Of a DNA stretch of 64,000 nt, positions 17,726 through 26,854 are shown in pieces. The stretch is from CAIXSC01 sp046349935. Its GTDB lineage: Bacteria; Planctomycetota; Planctomycetia; Pirellulales; Pirellulaceae. The notes below the pieces were generated by a model that had not been told where the DNA came from, did no database searches, and was given only the letters and a program-made list of their open reading frames with translations. The DNA is taken from assembly GCA_046349935.1 (NCBI GenBank), contig JAXMBK010000005.1:434001-498000 (forward strand), written 5' to 3'. Position 1 is the first letter of the stretch, and every line of letters starts with the position of its first letter. A program made the translations under genes and the position numbers.

Positions 17726-18134
17726 TCCATCTATGCGGCCTGTGCCGATTCTCGCTGACGTGCCGGTTCTTTCCTGCGCACCGGTTCTTTCCGGCGCGCC
17801 GATCGTTCCGCTTCTAGCGGAAGTGCCTTGCGCAACGCCATGTCGCGACGCCTCTTGCGTCGCTGGACCGGTCTGTCTGTTCGCGTCGTTCCGCGCGTAA
17901 CGAATCCAACGGCGACCGCACTTGACTTTCCACGCGCCGACGCCGTTTTGGGGGAGACGCCGCGCTGCTCCTGGTCGATTGGACTACTACGACGCGACGA
18001 CCAACATGGCGGACACGAGTTCCTGGGATTGGAGAACGGAGTTCTCGATTCGGAACGTTCGCGGGTCGCGAAGTCCCGATGCGCGGATTGCATCGGATGA
18101 AAACGGAGTTTCAACGCCTGCAAGGAGCTGAGCG
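17726..18134. other. 409-bp spacer without a convincing gene
   Basis: The segment between parA and the BBP7 gene contains a short direct repeat of CCGGTTCTTTCC near 17761 and 17781. A minus-strand frame (17731-18123) is open but Arg/Ser-rich, with no family features and no ribosome site. A leader or promoter for the BBP7 gene is expected here; TTGACT at 17922-17927 has no good partner -10. Confidence 0.5.
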
Positions 18135-19436
18135 ATGCGAGTTCTTCAAGGACGAGGACTTTTCTGGACTTTCTGCCTGCTGCTGATCACTGGCAAAGCG
18201 ATGGCGCAGACGGAACCGAACACTTACCCTGCCCCGACCTACGGTGCGCCGGCCACCATCAGCCGCGTCGAAGTCGAGCCGCCGGCGCCGCCCGCCGATC
18301 CGGTGTACATCGGGACGGGCGTCTATGGCGGACCGGCGCAGTCGCCAGCCCCATCGCCGGTGCAGACCTATGATCAAGACTACAAGGCGGCCATGAACGG
18401 CGGTTGGGATTCGTGCGCTCCGCCCATGTGGTTCGGCAGCGCCGGCGCCGTCTTCTTTAAGCGTCAGGAAAGCGATCGTCGGTTGAGCTGCTACACGGAT
18501 GAGAGCATTCCGTCGATGCACTACGGCGATGCGGGCATTCCGACGACCGTCGGCCCCAACATCACGGTCGGCCGCTACTTCGGTTGCGGAAACGTCGGCG
18601 CTCAGTTCGTCTACTGGGGACTCTACCCGTCGACGCAGTATGCCGACCAATACGCCAACGCGAACGACGGCCTAGTCCACTCGACGCTCGATTGGTCGGG
18701 CATCGCGTACAACGGGACGCCCGTCGGCGACATCTACGACGGTGCGCAACGCCACGAGCTGCAACGCGACTTCACGGTGCACAACTTCGAATTCAACCTG
18801 CTGTTCTTCTCGAATGCCTACGGCAACGGTTGCGGCAGCACCTGCGCCTCGGGATTCGGCAACGGCTGCGGCGATAACTTCCGCTACAGCTTCCTCGCCG
18901 GCTTCCGCTACATCAACTTCAACGAAGGCTTCCTGTTCTCGGCTGACGCCGACGACTCAGTCTTCGACGGGTCGGGGAACGAACTGCACTACAACATGCG
19001 AGTCCGGAATCGCCTGGCTGGCTTCCAGATCGGCGGCCGCACCGACTACTTCATCACGCCGAACCTGTCGGTCTTCGGCACCGCGAAGACAGGCGTCTTC
19101 GGCAACAGCATGTCGATGGAACAGTCGATCTACGGTCCGGGCGGTTACGCCACGGTTTCGAACCCCGTCAGCTCGAACTTTGGTCGGCCCTACGACATCT
19201 ATGGTCATAAGACGAACGTGTCGTTCGTCGCCGACTTCTCGGTCGGCGGATCGTGGAACATTACGAAGTGCTGGAGCGTGTTTGCCGGCTATCAGGTCAT
19301 CGCCGCCACGGGCGTCGCGGAAGCGAACGACCAGATCCCGACGTACTTCTACCAGCTGCAAGAGAACTCGTGCATCCGCACCGACGGCACGTTGATCCTC
19401 CACGGCGCCTTCGGCGGCGTGGCGTACAACTGGTAG
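18135..19436 (+). CDS. BBP7-type outer membrane beta-barrel protein
   Basis: The 433-residue product has a signal peptide (hydrophobic core at about 9-19, cleavage likely at AMA|Q after residue 24), a Pro/Ala-rich linker, and a body of alternating aromatic and polar residues. The opening of the body, MWFGSAGAVFFKRQ, and the repeated tracts such as FLAGFRYINFNEGF and YDIYGHKTNVSF are typical of planctomycete BBP7 barrels. It probably sits in the outer membrane. A Gly/Cys-rich loop (GNGCGSTCASGFGNGCGDN, about residues 231-249) is unusual and could form disulfides (inference). AAGGAG precedes the start, and a strong terminator follows. Confidence 0.85.
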   Translation: MRVLQGRGLFWTFCLLLITGKAMAQTEPNTYPAPTYGAPATISRVEVEPPAPPADPVYIGTGVYGGPAQSPAPSPVQTYDQDYKAAMNGGWDSCAPPMWFGSAGAVFFKRQESDRRLSCYTDESIPSMHYGDAGIPTTVGPNITVGRYFGCGNVGAQFVYWGLYPSTQYADQYANANDGLVHSTLDWSGIAYNGTPVGDIYDGAQRHELQRDFTVHNFEFNLLFFSNAYGNGCGSTCASGFGNGCGDNFRYSFLAGFRYINFNEGFLFSADADDSVFDGSGNELHYNMRVRNRLAGFQIGGRTDYFITPNLSVFGTAKTGVFGNSMSMEQSIYGPGGYATVSNPVSSNFGRPYDIYGHKTNVSFVADFSVGGSWNITKCWSVFAGYQVIAATGVAEANDQIPTYFYQLQENSCIRTDGTLILHGAFGGVAYNW

Positions 19437-19479
19437 TGCTCGCCCGAGTTGACTCGGCTTTGGATCGCATCTCGCAGGG

Positions 19480-19514
19480 CCCCTCGGCGGAGTTCGCTTC
19501 GCCGAGGGGTTTTT
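19480..19514 (+). terminator. Rho-independent terminator after the BBP7 gene
   Basis: CCCCTCGGCG (19480-19489) pairs perfectly with CGCCGAGGGG (19500-19509), followed by TTTTT. It sits 43 bp after the stop. Confidence 0.93.
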
Positions 19515-19541
19515 GCGTTGAACGACGGCGTCCGACGGCGG

Positions 19542-20396
19542 CTACGTAATGACGCGGTCGGGATTGGCGCCCAGCCCCGGGATGCGCGACGAAATGGCCC
19601 GCGCCGGGCCGCTCAAGACGTAATACGAGAAAATCAAAGGCACCGCCAATTCGTGGATCGCGACGATCACCACCAGCGCGAAGCACAAGTTGACCAGATG
19701 CCGAAAGCTGCGTCGGCCGCGGAAGAGCTGATTGAACAAGTGCGGATAACGGATGCGCGACACCATCAGGCAGGCGACGACGAACGTCACGATCGGCAGC
19801 CCGGCCTCCGAGAACTTTTGCAGCCATTCGGCAAACTGCCGTTGCATCTCCGACGACTCGGGAGTCGTCCAGCGTGCTAGTCCCGGCGCGATCACCACCA
19901 ACGACGCGACCATGCCGGCCGCCGCTGGCGAAGGGAGCCCCGCGAAGTTGTCGTGATCGGGGCTCGCCGCCTTCGAAACATTGAACCGCGCTAGACGCAA
20001 AATAGCGCATAGCATGTAGAGCACTGCGACGACCCACTGCACTCGAGCTGGAAACACGTCGCAGAATCGCAACATCAAGAAGCCGGGCGCCACGCCGAAA
20101 CTGATCGCGTCGCAGAGGCTGTCCAGTTGAGCGCCGAAATCGGACGTTTGTTTCGACAGGCGAGCGACGGGGCCGTCGAGGGCGTCGAACAGCATCGCCA
20201 GGAAGATCAGGAGCGCTGCGTGATACAGATGTTCGGACGATGCGCCTTCCACCGTCGCCTTCGCCGCAATCGTGATCGCGCCGAATCCGCAGGCGCCGTT
20301 GCCCAGGGTGAGCAGCGAGGGGACGACGCCGAACAGCCGCCTCCGCTTGAGTTCATTCCCGCCGCTCGTCCGACGCCCGTTCGCCGTGTCAGCCAT
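19542..20396 (-). CDS. pssA: CDP-diacylglycerol-serine O-phosphatidyltransferase
   Basis: The 284-residue integral membrane enzyme makes phosphatidylserine from CDP-diacylglycerol and serine. The CDP-alcohol phosphotransferase motif is complete: Asp71, Asp74-Gly75, Ala78-Arg79, Gly88, Asp92 and Asp96. About eight hydrophobic segments are visible. Its start overlaps the end of psd by 8 bp, so the two are translationally linked and supply phosphatidylethanolamine. The C-terminus is longer than in Bacillus-type enzymes, with two extra helices. Confidence 0.94.
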   Translation of the reverse strand: MADTANGRRTSGGNELKRRRLFGVVPSLLTLGNGACGFGAITIAAKATVEGASSEHLYHAALLIFLAMLFDALDGPVARLSKQTSDFGAQLDSLCDAISFGVAPGFLMLRFCDVFPARVQWVVAVLYMLCAILRLARFNVSKAASPDHDNFAGLPSPAAAGMVASLVVIAPGLARWTTPESSEMQRQFAEWLQKFSEAGLPIVTFVVACLMVSRIRYPHLFNQLFRGRRSFRHLVNLCFALVVIVAIHELAVPLIFSYYVLSGPARAISSRIPGLGANPDRVIT

Positions 20397-21393
20397 CGGT
20401 TCCGCTCTCCGCCTTGGCGTAGCAGGCCATCACCGTCGAGCCCGCCGCAACATGCTGTCCTAGTTTCACTCGAATCTCGAGCCCCGGTTCGCGCGGCATG
20501 ATGAGTTCCGTACGCGAACCGAGCTTGATCATACCGAATTGCGCGCCGCGAGCCAAAGATTCTCCCGGACGCACCCAGCAGACGATTCGCCGGGCAATGG
20601 CGCCGGCGATTTGCTTCACGATGAACCGGCGATGAGGCGCGACGTCTTCCTCGAACCGCAGATGCAGTTGTTCGTTCTCCTCTACGGACGCCGACAACAG
20701 GGCGTTGAGGAACTTCCCGCGATGGTATGTCATCCCGATCACGCGGCCCGCCACCGGGATGCGATTGATGTGCACATTAAAGATGCTCAGGAAAATGCCG
20801 ATCGTCACCGCCGGCCCCCCGATGTGCTCGTCGTACTCCTTCTCCGCAATCGTCACGACTTTCCCATCCGCGGGCGATACTACCAGCCCCGGTTCCGCCG
20901 GAATGCGGCGGTGCGGATCGCGGAAAAACCACGCTACCAGCCCCCCCAACACCGCCGGCACGCAGGCCGCCGGCCAGAACAGCCAGGCCGCGACCGCAGT
21001 CAGCAGCGCGAAGAAGCCGCCGATCAGCAGCAGTTCGGCCAGCCCCACTCGAGCGAACGGGAGGCGGTCGCGCCAAGCGAACGGATCGTCTTCCGGCGCC
21101 CAGCCGCAGTCCCCCTGATTGCGATAAAACTTGAGGTCGCGCGGATCGAGCACCTCGTGCGGCACGTTCACCGGCTCGCCGCGACGAGTTTTTCGCATTC
21201 GTTCGACATAGCCGCGGCGAAACGTCTTCAGCCACGCCCGCCGCACTCGCCCCCAAGCCAACTCGAGCCGCATGCAGACGCCGCTGCCGGGCTGGATCGA
21301 GGTCATGAACGGATCTGGCGGTTCGATCGGCAGGCGACCTGAATCTTGCGGCGAGCGAGCGTTATGGGACGAGTCGGAGGCGGCGTCGCGCAT
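20389..21393 (-). CDS. psd: Phosphatidylserine decarboxylase
   Basis: This pyruvoyl enzyme decarboxylates phosphatidylserine to phosphatidylethanolamine. The self-processing motif KLGSRTEL places cleavage before Ser293, which becomes the pyruvoyl group of the small alpha chain. Other conserved parts are VVSPADGKV and SIFNVHINRIPVAG. Two hydrophobic segments lie at about 128-165. At 334 residues it is longer than the short archaeal-like PSDs because of an N-terminal extension of about 90 residues. The start at 21393 is uncertain; an internal ATG at 21306 would remove 29 residues. It is first in the psd-pssA pair. Confidence 0.93.
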   Translation of the reverse strand: MRDAASDSSHNARSPQDSGRLPIEPPDPFMTSIQPGSGVCMRLELAWGRVRRAWLKTFRRGYVERMRKTRRGEPVNVPHEVLDPRDLKFYRNQGDCGWAPEDDPFAWRDRLPFARVGLAELLLIGGFFALLTAVAAWLFWPAACVPAVLGGLVAWFFRDPHRRIPAEPGLVVSPADGKVVTIAEKEYDEHIGGPAVTIGIFLSIFNVHINRIPVAGRVIGMTYHRGKFLNALLSASVEENEQLHLRFEEDVAPHRRFIVKQIAGAIARRIVCWVRPGESLARGAQFGMIKLGSRTELIMPREPGLEIRVKLGQHVAAGSTVMACYAKAESGTDG

Positions 21394-21608
21394 CGGCGGA
21401 GTGGTCTATCTTGGCGGAAGGAACAGGATCGTCAAAACGCTCGCCATCATACTCGACCCGTTCCCCGGCGCGGCGGGGGATTGTCGCGGAAACCGCCCAC
21501 GCCCGTGGACGCCCGCCCCCGCCGACTCGTAAACTCCATCCACCCCCCCGCGACGTCCCACCGCTCAATACTCCTCTCAATCCGTCTCTGTCATGCGAGC
21601 AACCCGAC

Positions 21609-22403
21609 ATGCACGACTCGACTGACTTCTTTTACCGCGAATTTGACCGCCGCTGCCAACGTCTCTTTCCCGACATCGCGCGGCTCGCCGATGCGCCCCC
21701 TTCCACCGCCCTGCTCGACCGACTTTTTGGTTCGTCCCCGGCGGCGTGGCTCGTTCCTGAGCAAGGCGAACAATCACAGTTGGAGGTGCGACAACGACAG
21801 AGGCCGGGGTGCGCCCAATATCTCGTCGTGACGCGGCGGCAAGCCGATTCGAAGCGGACGGCTAGCGAAGCATGGCGCGAATGGCTCTGGCCCGCGTCGC
21901 ACCTACCGCCGACCGACTTGGTCTACGATGTGACCGAGGAGCTATTGCACGGCAAAGCCAAGCCCATCCTGTGCGACCTCACGCGCTACCCGCGCCGCGT
22001 CTTTGCGCTCCTGCCGACGCAGTTGGAACTGGTCTCGCTGCGTGCGTTTCAGAGAGTCGCCCCCGGCGGCGTCATTCGGTTGAAGGCAAGCGGCGCCGAC
22101 GCCAGTGAACGATGCATCGCCGGACAACTGCCGTTCGCCGTCGAACTGGTCGATCCCGCCGGCAAGTCGATCGAGAATCGCTATCTCGTCGCCGCGACCG
22201 ACGGCGTGCTGCGCGCCGAGCAACCTGTTCCTCGCGACGCGGCGAGCGGCGTCTGGACCCTCCGCGTTCGCAGCCAACTGAACGGACTCGAAACCTCGTT
22301 GCCCGTGGAAGTCTCCGGCGCCGCCGCGGAGACACAGGACCGTGCGGTGTTGACCTGCGACGGGGCCGATTCGCGCTGGGCGCCGCAGCCGATCCTTTCC
22401 TAA
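21609..22403 (+). CDS. Hypothetical protein with Ig/MG-like beta domain
   Basis: The 264-residue product has no signal peptide. Its N-terminal part (about 1-115) is polar and helical and ends in LVYDVTEELL. Its C-terminal part (about 140-245) reads as a beta-sandwich (RLKASGADAS ... GVWTLRVRSQL), reminiscent of domains attached to planctomycete glycosidases or alpha-2-macroglobulin-like proteins. That resemblance is inference. The start at 21609 gives MHDSTDFFYREFD; the frame extends upstream into the divergent psd leader. Its stop overlaps the stop of the convergent FG-GAP gene by 4 bp. Confidence 0.65.
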   Translation: MHDSTDFFYREFDRRCQRLFPDIARLADAPPSTALLDRLFGSSPAAWLVPEQGEQSQLEVRQRQRPGCAQYLVVTRRQADSKRTASEAWREWLWPASHLPPTDLVYDVTEELLHGKAKPILCDLTRYPRRVFALLPTQLELVSLRAFQRVAPGGVIRLKASGADASERCIAGQLPFAVELVDPAGKSIENRYLVAATDGVLRAEQPVPRDAASGVWTLRVRSQLNGLETSLPVEVSGAAAETQDRAVLTCDGADSRWAPQPILS

Positions 22404-23563
22404 CGCGGGTTCTCGTACCACACGACGTTCTTGCTTTGCTGGCCGGCGATCAGAAGATCGAGGTCGCCGTCGCGATCCATGTCGAACGCGCGAATGTCAT
22501 ACGCCGCCTGATCCGCGGCGACTTGGTGATTTCGAAAACCGCCGCGGCCGTCGTTTTCGAACCACCACACTTCCCGGTCGCCATATCCGCACGTCGCCGC
22601 ATCCAGATCCCCGTCGCCGTCCAGATCGCGGACGACGAGCGAATGAGGTTCCTTGAGGGTCGGGTGGATCGTGTGCAATTTCCACTGCGGCGCCTCGAAC
22701 CAGACGACGCCGCGGTCGTGACCGCGAGTCGCGATGAAGTCGACTTTGCCGTCGCGATTCACGTCGGCGGGCATGATGTTCGTCGCGCCCGGCTGACCTG
22801 TCGCGATGACATGCTTCTTCCAGCCCCGCGCGCGTGGACTGGTCGGCGCTTCCCACCATGCGTACCACTCGCCCGTACCGGGTTCGGCCTGCGGCCCTCC
22901 CTTCGCCGCGAGGCAAATGTCGAGGCGTCCGTCGCCATTAACGTCCCCCGCTCCAAAGTAGTGACTCAACCCTGATGCATCGCCGTCCGCGAACACGATG
23001 CGCTCCCAGGCGTGCGTCGCACGTGGATCTAATGGCGCTCGCAACCACGCAGCCGAATTGGCCCACGGGCCGGTCGGTTGGCCGCTATTGGCCAACAGAT
23101 CCATCCGCCCATCGCCGTCGACGTCCGCTTGCAACACTCCGTGTATGCCGTTCAGTTGCTCGTCTGCGATTCGTAGCGGCCACTTGTCCGTCAGCGGCTG
23201 GTTGGGCTGTTCCAGCCAAACCACGAGCCCCGGGCTGTAGCGGGCGCCGATCCAGTCCAGGTCGCCGTCGCCGTCGACGTCGAACGCCTCGCTGTGGATG
23301 AAGTCGTATCCGGGCGTAGCGTCGAGCACAATTTCTTTCCAGTCGGGCGCGACCAATAGGCGAGTTCTTCCGGCGGCGTTGAAGATCACGTCGGGGGCCC
23401 CGTCCTTGGTAAAGTCCCCCGCAATCGCCGTCGTATTATGCAGCCCCTCGTGCACGACATGCTTCTTCCACGGGGATTGAGCGGATACGGCGGCGGCGAA
23501 AAAGACGCTTTGACAACACCACATGCCCCAGCACAACGAAACGGCGACGACGAACTCACGCAT
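22400..23563 (-). CDS. Secreted FG-GAP/VCBS repeat protein
   Basis: The 387-residue product has a signal peptide (hydrophobic residues about 4-25, ending AVSAQ) followed by about six FG-GAP/VCBS-type repeats. These carry Ca2+-binding loops such as DVDGDGDLDW, DVDGDGRMDL, DVNGDGRLDI and DMDRDGDLDL. The repeats should form an integrin-alpha-like beta-propeller outside the cytoplasm. Such proteins are abundant in planctomycetes and their roles are mostly unknown. The start at 23563 was chosen at the signal peptide; the frame is open for 190 more codons upstream, but that region overlaps the divergent GNAT gene. Confidence 0.85.
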   Translation of the reverse strand: MREFVVAVSLCWGMWCCQSVFFAAAVSAQSPWKKHVVHEGLHNTTAIAGDFTKDGAPDVIFNAAGRTRLLVAPDWKEIVLDATPGYDFIHSEAFDVDGDGDLDWIGARYSPGLVVWLEQPNQPLTDKWPLRIADEQLNGIHGVLQADVDGDGRMDLLANSGQPTGPWANSAAWLRAPLDPRATHAWERIVFADGDASGLSHYFGAGDVNGDGRLDICLAAKGGPQAEPGTGEWYAWWEAPTSPRARGWKKHVIATGQPGATNIMPADVNRDGKVDFIATRGHDRGVVWFEAPQWKLHTIHPTLKEPHSLVVRDLDGDGDLDAATCGYGDREVWWFENDGRGGFRNHQVAADQAAYDIRAFDMDRDGDLDLLIAGQQSKNVVWYENPR

Positions 23564-23731
23564 ACCGCAACTCCAAACTTGCTTCGCGACGCGACGGAAC
23601 GGCCCGACGACGAAATCGAAATCCAACGCCAGCCCATCAGGGAACATGGTGCCGCGGACAGATTCAAGTAGATTGAGCGTCGAACGCGACGAGATTTCGC
23701 CGACGGAAGAGCAACGCCGAGGATCAGCCAA

Positions 23732-24181
23732 GTGACGAACGACGCGACGAGCGAGACGAGCGAAGTGGAATACCGCATTGAGCCGCAATTGACGGCGGAG
23801 GAGTTCATCGACGTGCTGGTGCGATCGACGCTGGCCGAACGGCGACCGGTTGCGGAACCAGACCGGATCGAGCGGATGCTGCGAGCGGCCGACGTGATCG
23901 TGACCGCTCGCGTCGAGGGGCGATTGGTCGGCGTTTCGCGAGCAATCTCCGACTTTGCCTTTTGCACATACTTGTCTGACTTGGCAGTCGATGTCGCGTT
24001 TCAGCGTCGCGGCATCGGCGAGCAATTGTTGCACAGCACGCATCAAGCTGCGGGGCTCGACACGATGCTGATCCTCCTCGCCGCCCCGGCCGCTCAAACC
24101 TACTACCCGCATATTGGTATGCAGCAGCATCAATCGGCTTGGTTCATCCCGCGCCAGAATGCCGACTCAAAGAAGGCCTGA
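23732..24181 (+). CDS. GNAT family N-acetyltransferase
   Basis: The 149-residue protein has the GNAT fold: strands at VTARVEGRLVGVSRAI and the acetyl-CoA loop RRGIGEQLL (Q/R-x-x-G-x-G/A pattern), then LDTMLILLAAPAAQTYYPHIGM in the usual C-terminal strand position. It should transfer an acetyl group to an amine; the substrate is unknown. The start is GTG at 23732, with GAGGA 9 bases upstream. Its 3' end overlaps the convergent NUDIX gene by 52 bp. Confidence 0.85.
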   Translation: MTNDATSETSEVEYRIEPQLTAEEFIDVLVRSTLAERRPVAEPDRIERMLRAADVIVTARVEGRLVGVSRAISDFAFCTYLSDLAVDVAFQRRGIGEQLLHSTHQAAGLDTMLILLAAPAAQTYYPHIGMQQHQSAWFIPRQNADSKKA

Positions 24182-24663
24182 ACCACGACGTCGTCCTGGG
24201 GAAACGCCATCGGAGCGGGCGCGTCGAGCAGCACGAACTCGGAGGCCTCTGCGGTAGGGACGAGCTCGCCTAGCGTGTTCCAGTCGCGAAGGTCGGCGAG
24301 CCCGTAAATGTTGATCAGGTGTCCGCGCGACGTGCTCAAGACGTCGAAGGCCCTGAGCGACCGCGGATTCTCCAGCTCGATGCCTGTCTCCTCGAATAAT
24401 TCGCGAACGGCGCCTTCCTGCCACGACTCGCCGAAGTGCACATATCCTCCCGGAAACGACAACTCCCCGACTCTAGGCGGAGTTCGCCGACGAATCGCCA
24501 GCAGTCCGGGACGACCGTCGCGTACGACTGGCAAGAGCACGGTCGCGACGGGGATCGGATTGACGTACGTCGTTTCGCCGCACGCATCGCAGCGCCGCGT
24601 ATGCCCCTGTCGTTGGCTCATCGCCGCACCGCAAAACGAGCAGTGTGCGCCTGGCTCGCTCAT
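24130..24663 (-). CDS. NUDIX hydrolase with zinc ribbon
   Basis: The 177-residue protein has an N-terminal zinc ribbon (Cys8, Cys11, Cys25, Cys28) and a complete Nudix box at residues 73-95 (Gly73, Glu79, Arg87-Glu88, Glu91-Glu92, Gly94). The ribbon plus Nudix layout resembles NudC/NADH-pyrophosphatase-like and ADP-ribose-type hydrolases of nucleoside diphosphate derivatives. The start at 24663 follows the epimerase gene stop by 11 bp on the same strand. The frame remains open upstream inside that gene, but the ribbon marks the N-terminus. Confidence 0.9.
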   Translation of the reverse strand: MSEPGAHCSFCGAAMSQRQGHTRRCDACGETTYVNPIPVATVLLPVVRDGRPGLLAIRRRTPPRVGELSFPGGYVHFGESWQEGAVRELFEETGIELENPRSLRAFDVLSTSRGHLINIYGLADLRDWNTLGELVPTAEASEFVLLDAPAPMAFPQDDVVVQAFFESAFWRGMNQAD

Positions 24664-24674
24664 GAAGATCGCCT

Positions 24675-25730
24675 CTAAAACTTTCCATTGCGCACTTGGA
24701 AGTGAGTCGGCTTGCCGAGATTCTCGCCGCCGCGCGCGACCCAGTCGGCCGTCCACTCGATCATCGTCTGGGCATCGACTTGGGGTGCGCCGAGCAACGG
24801 GTAGCTGGCGCGACCGTTGTTCAAGAGCGCATCGGGCCCTGCTTCGCCGATGACCTGGACGTCGCGACCAAGTCGCTCGCCGAATTGCCGCGCCACGTCC
24901 GCCAACGACAAGATGTCGGCGCCCGCAAGATTCAGAATTCTCGCCCCCGGCGCGACATGGTCGAAGGCGGCCAGCGTCATCGCATTGGCGTCGGCGAGCC
25001 AAATGACGTTCACGTAGCCCATGGAGGCGTCCACCGGCGAGCCGGCGTAGACGTTCATCGCTAGGTCCACCAAGACGCCGTATCGAAGTTCGGTTGCGTA
25101 GTTCAAACGCAACAGCACGGTCGGGGTTCCCTGCGCCGAACTGAAGTACTGGAACATTCGCTCGCGTCCCAGCGCCGTCATGGAGTATTCGCCGTCGGGT
25201 CGCGGCGGATCCGACTCCACCGATCCGCCGCCGGCGACCGACGTAAGGCCGTACACGTTGCCGGTCGAGAACGACACGATGCGACTCGATGCATACCGCC
25301 GACAGGCGACTGCCGGCGCATAGCAGTTCATGGCCCAGGTCAGGCCCGGATTGCCGCTCGCCCCAAATTTCATCCCTGTCATGTAGATGACGTTTTCCGC
25401 GTCCGGCAACTGCTCCGCGGCGCCGGGATCAAGCAAGTCGCAGGGAATCGTTTCCACGCCGCAATCTTCCAGCCGCTGGCGCGCGATCGACGAGGTGAAG
25501 CGCGAGACGCCGAAGATGCGCCGCGAGACGCCGGCGGCGTCCGAGGCGCGACGCGCCATACGGGCGAGCGTGGGGCCCATTTTTCCGCCGACGCCGAGCA
25601 ACACGAGGTCGCCGTCAAGTCGCTGCATGGCGGCGATCGCTTCAGGCGATGGGCGACTAAGTCGCTCTTCCAGTTCCGCGACGGAACGAGGCGGCGGTTC
25701 GGGGGGGCGGCGAGCGTCGGCGATCGTCAT
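24675..25730 (-). CDS. NAD-dependent epimerase/dehydratase family protein
   Basis: The 351-residue protein has an extended SDR fold. The dinucleotide loop LLGVGGKMGPTLAR is at about residues 44-57, FSTGNVYG is the Ser-containing strand, and the catalytic Tyr182 is in EYSMTALGRERM. The position four residues after the Tyr is Ala186, where the active-site Lys is expected, so catalysis may differ or be lost. An N-terminal 40-residue helical extension precedes the Rossmann fold. It lies 11 bp upstream of the NUDIX gene. The substrate is unknown, probably a nucleotide sugar or a small ketone (inference). Confidence 0.85.
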   Translation of the reverse strand: MTIADARRPPEPPPRSVAELEERLSRPSPEAIAAMQRLDGDLVLLGVGGKMGPTLARMARRASDAAGVSRRIFGVSRFTSSIARQRLEDCGVETIPCDLLDPGAAEQLPDAENVIYMTGMKFGASGNPGLTWAMNCYAPAVACRRYASSRIVSFSTGNVYGLTSVAGGGSVESDPPRPDGEYSMTALGRERMFQYFSSAQGTPTVLLRLNYATELRYGVLVDLAMNVYAGSPVDASMGYVNVIWLADANAMTLAAFDHVAPGARILNLAGADILSLADVARQFGERLGRDVQVIGEAGPDALLNNGRASYPLLGAPQVDAQTMIEWTADWVARGGENLGKPTHFQVRNGKF

Positions 25731-25822
25731 GGCGGGGCGTCCTGAGTGATTCGTGGAGCACTCAAGATGCCTGATTCTCAGCGCCGCGACAACGTCGCCT
25801 CGCGGCCATGACTCGCTGAAAC

Positions 25823-26854
25823 TTACTGACCTCGGATCGGCGGGCCGAAGATCGACGGGCCGCTGGCAGTTCCCGGCGCACCGGCGCCGGTCGCAGGAAA
25901 CCCGCTCGCGCCCGGAACGCCCGGACTCGAGGCAGGCGTGACCAGCGGCGGAGCAGCCACTCGCTGGTTGGTCAACGCGGAAGGCGCACCGCCGGCGGTG
26001 GAAGCGGCGGGAGGCGCGGTCGGCGCAACGGCGATCATCTCGCCGCGACCATATTTCGCCGGCGACTCGGCGTACAACTTTTGGGCTTCCGGAAGCAACC
26101 CCATTAACGCCGCCGCCCGATTCGCGTCGCTGGGGTGGGTCGAGAAGAATTCCATCGGCTTCTCGCCCGTGTTGGCGGCGGCGAACCGCTGCCAGAACCG
26201 AGGCGCCTCGGCCGGGTCGTAACCCGCCTTCGACAACAACATCAGACCGATGTGATCCGCCTCCGCTTCGTGCTTGCGGCTATAGGGCAGAATGACGCCG
26301 TACTCCGACGCGGCGCCATAGGCCTTCATGATCATTTCTTGCCGCTGCTGCTCTTGAGTGCGAGTGGCATAGGCCATGGCTTGACGCGCGGCTTCGACGG
26401 CGTAGCCCTGGCTGATTCGCTCGCCGCCATGGCGAGCCAACGCGTGTGCGATTTCGTGCGACATGACGACCGCCAACCCGGCTTCCGACTCGCAGATCGG
26501 CATAATGCCTTCGTGGATGGCGACTTTACCGCCCGGCAAACAGAAAGCGTTCTGCTGCGGCGAAGCGATGACCTTGAACTCCCATTGGTAGTCCTTGCGA
26601 TCCGAGACCGCGGCGATGCGCTGACCGACTCGCTGCACCATCTCGTTATATTGCGCGTTCGTCGACAGCTTCTCTTTAGCGACCGTCTCCTGGTAGGCCG
26701 TCGCCCCCAGCGACACTTCTTGGTCTTCGGGCAGCAACAGCATCTGTTTCCGGCCGGTAATCGGCGCAGAACGACACCCCGCATACACGACGATCAACGC
26801 CGCCAATACGGCCAACGACCACGCCGCAGGACGAGCAACAAATAGGTTTTTCAC
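25823..26854 (-). CDS. M48 family metallopeptidase, lipoprotein
   Basis: The 343-residue product has a signal peptide with lipobox VVYAGC (Cys27), so it is probably a periplasm-facing lipoprotein. The zinc site is HEIAH at 133-137, with the third ligand Glu196 in EAEADHIG, as in LoiP/YcaL/BepA-type M48 peptidases that handle misassembled outer-membrane proteins. A Pro/Ala/Gly-rich, probably disordered tail occupies the last 85 residues. The start at 26854 follows AAGGAGC at good spacing. It precedes the epimerase gene by 92 bp on the same strand. Confidence 0.93.
   Translation of the reverse strand: MKNLFVARPAAWSLAVLAALIVVYAGCRSAPITGRKQMLLLPEDQEVSLGATAYQETVAKEKLSTNAQYNEMVQRVGQRIAAVSDRKDYQWEFKVIASPQQNAFCLPGGKVAIHEGIMPICESEAGLAVVMSHEIAHALARHGGERISQGYAVEAARQAMAYATRTQEQQRQEMIMKAYGAASEYGVILPYSRKHEAEADHIGLMLLSKAGYDPAEAPRFWQRFAAANTGEKPMEFFSTHPSDANRAAALMGLLPEAQKLYAESPAKYGRGEMIAVAPTAPPAASTAGGAPSALTNQRVAAPPLVTPASSPGVPGASGFPATGAGAPGTASGPSIFGPPIRGQ

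Noticed and set aside
17731..18123. Minus-strand frame of 130 codons
   Set aside because: Arg/Ser-rich composition, no ribosome site, no recognisable motif.
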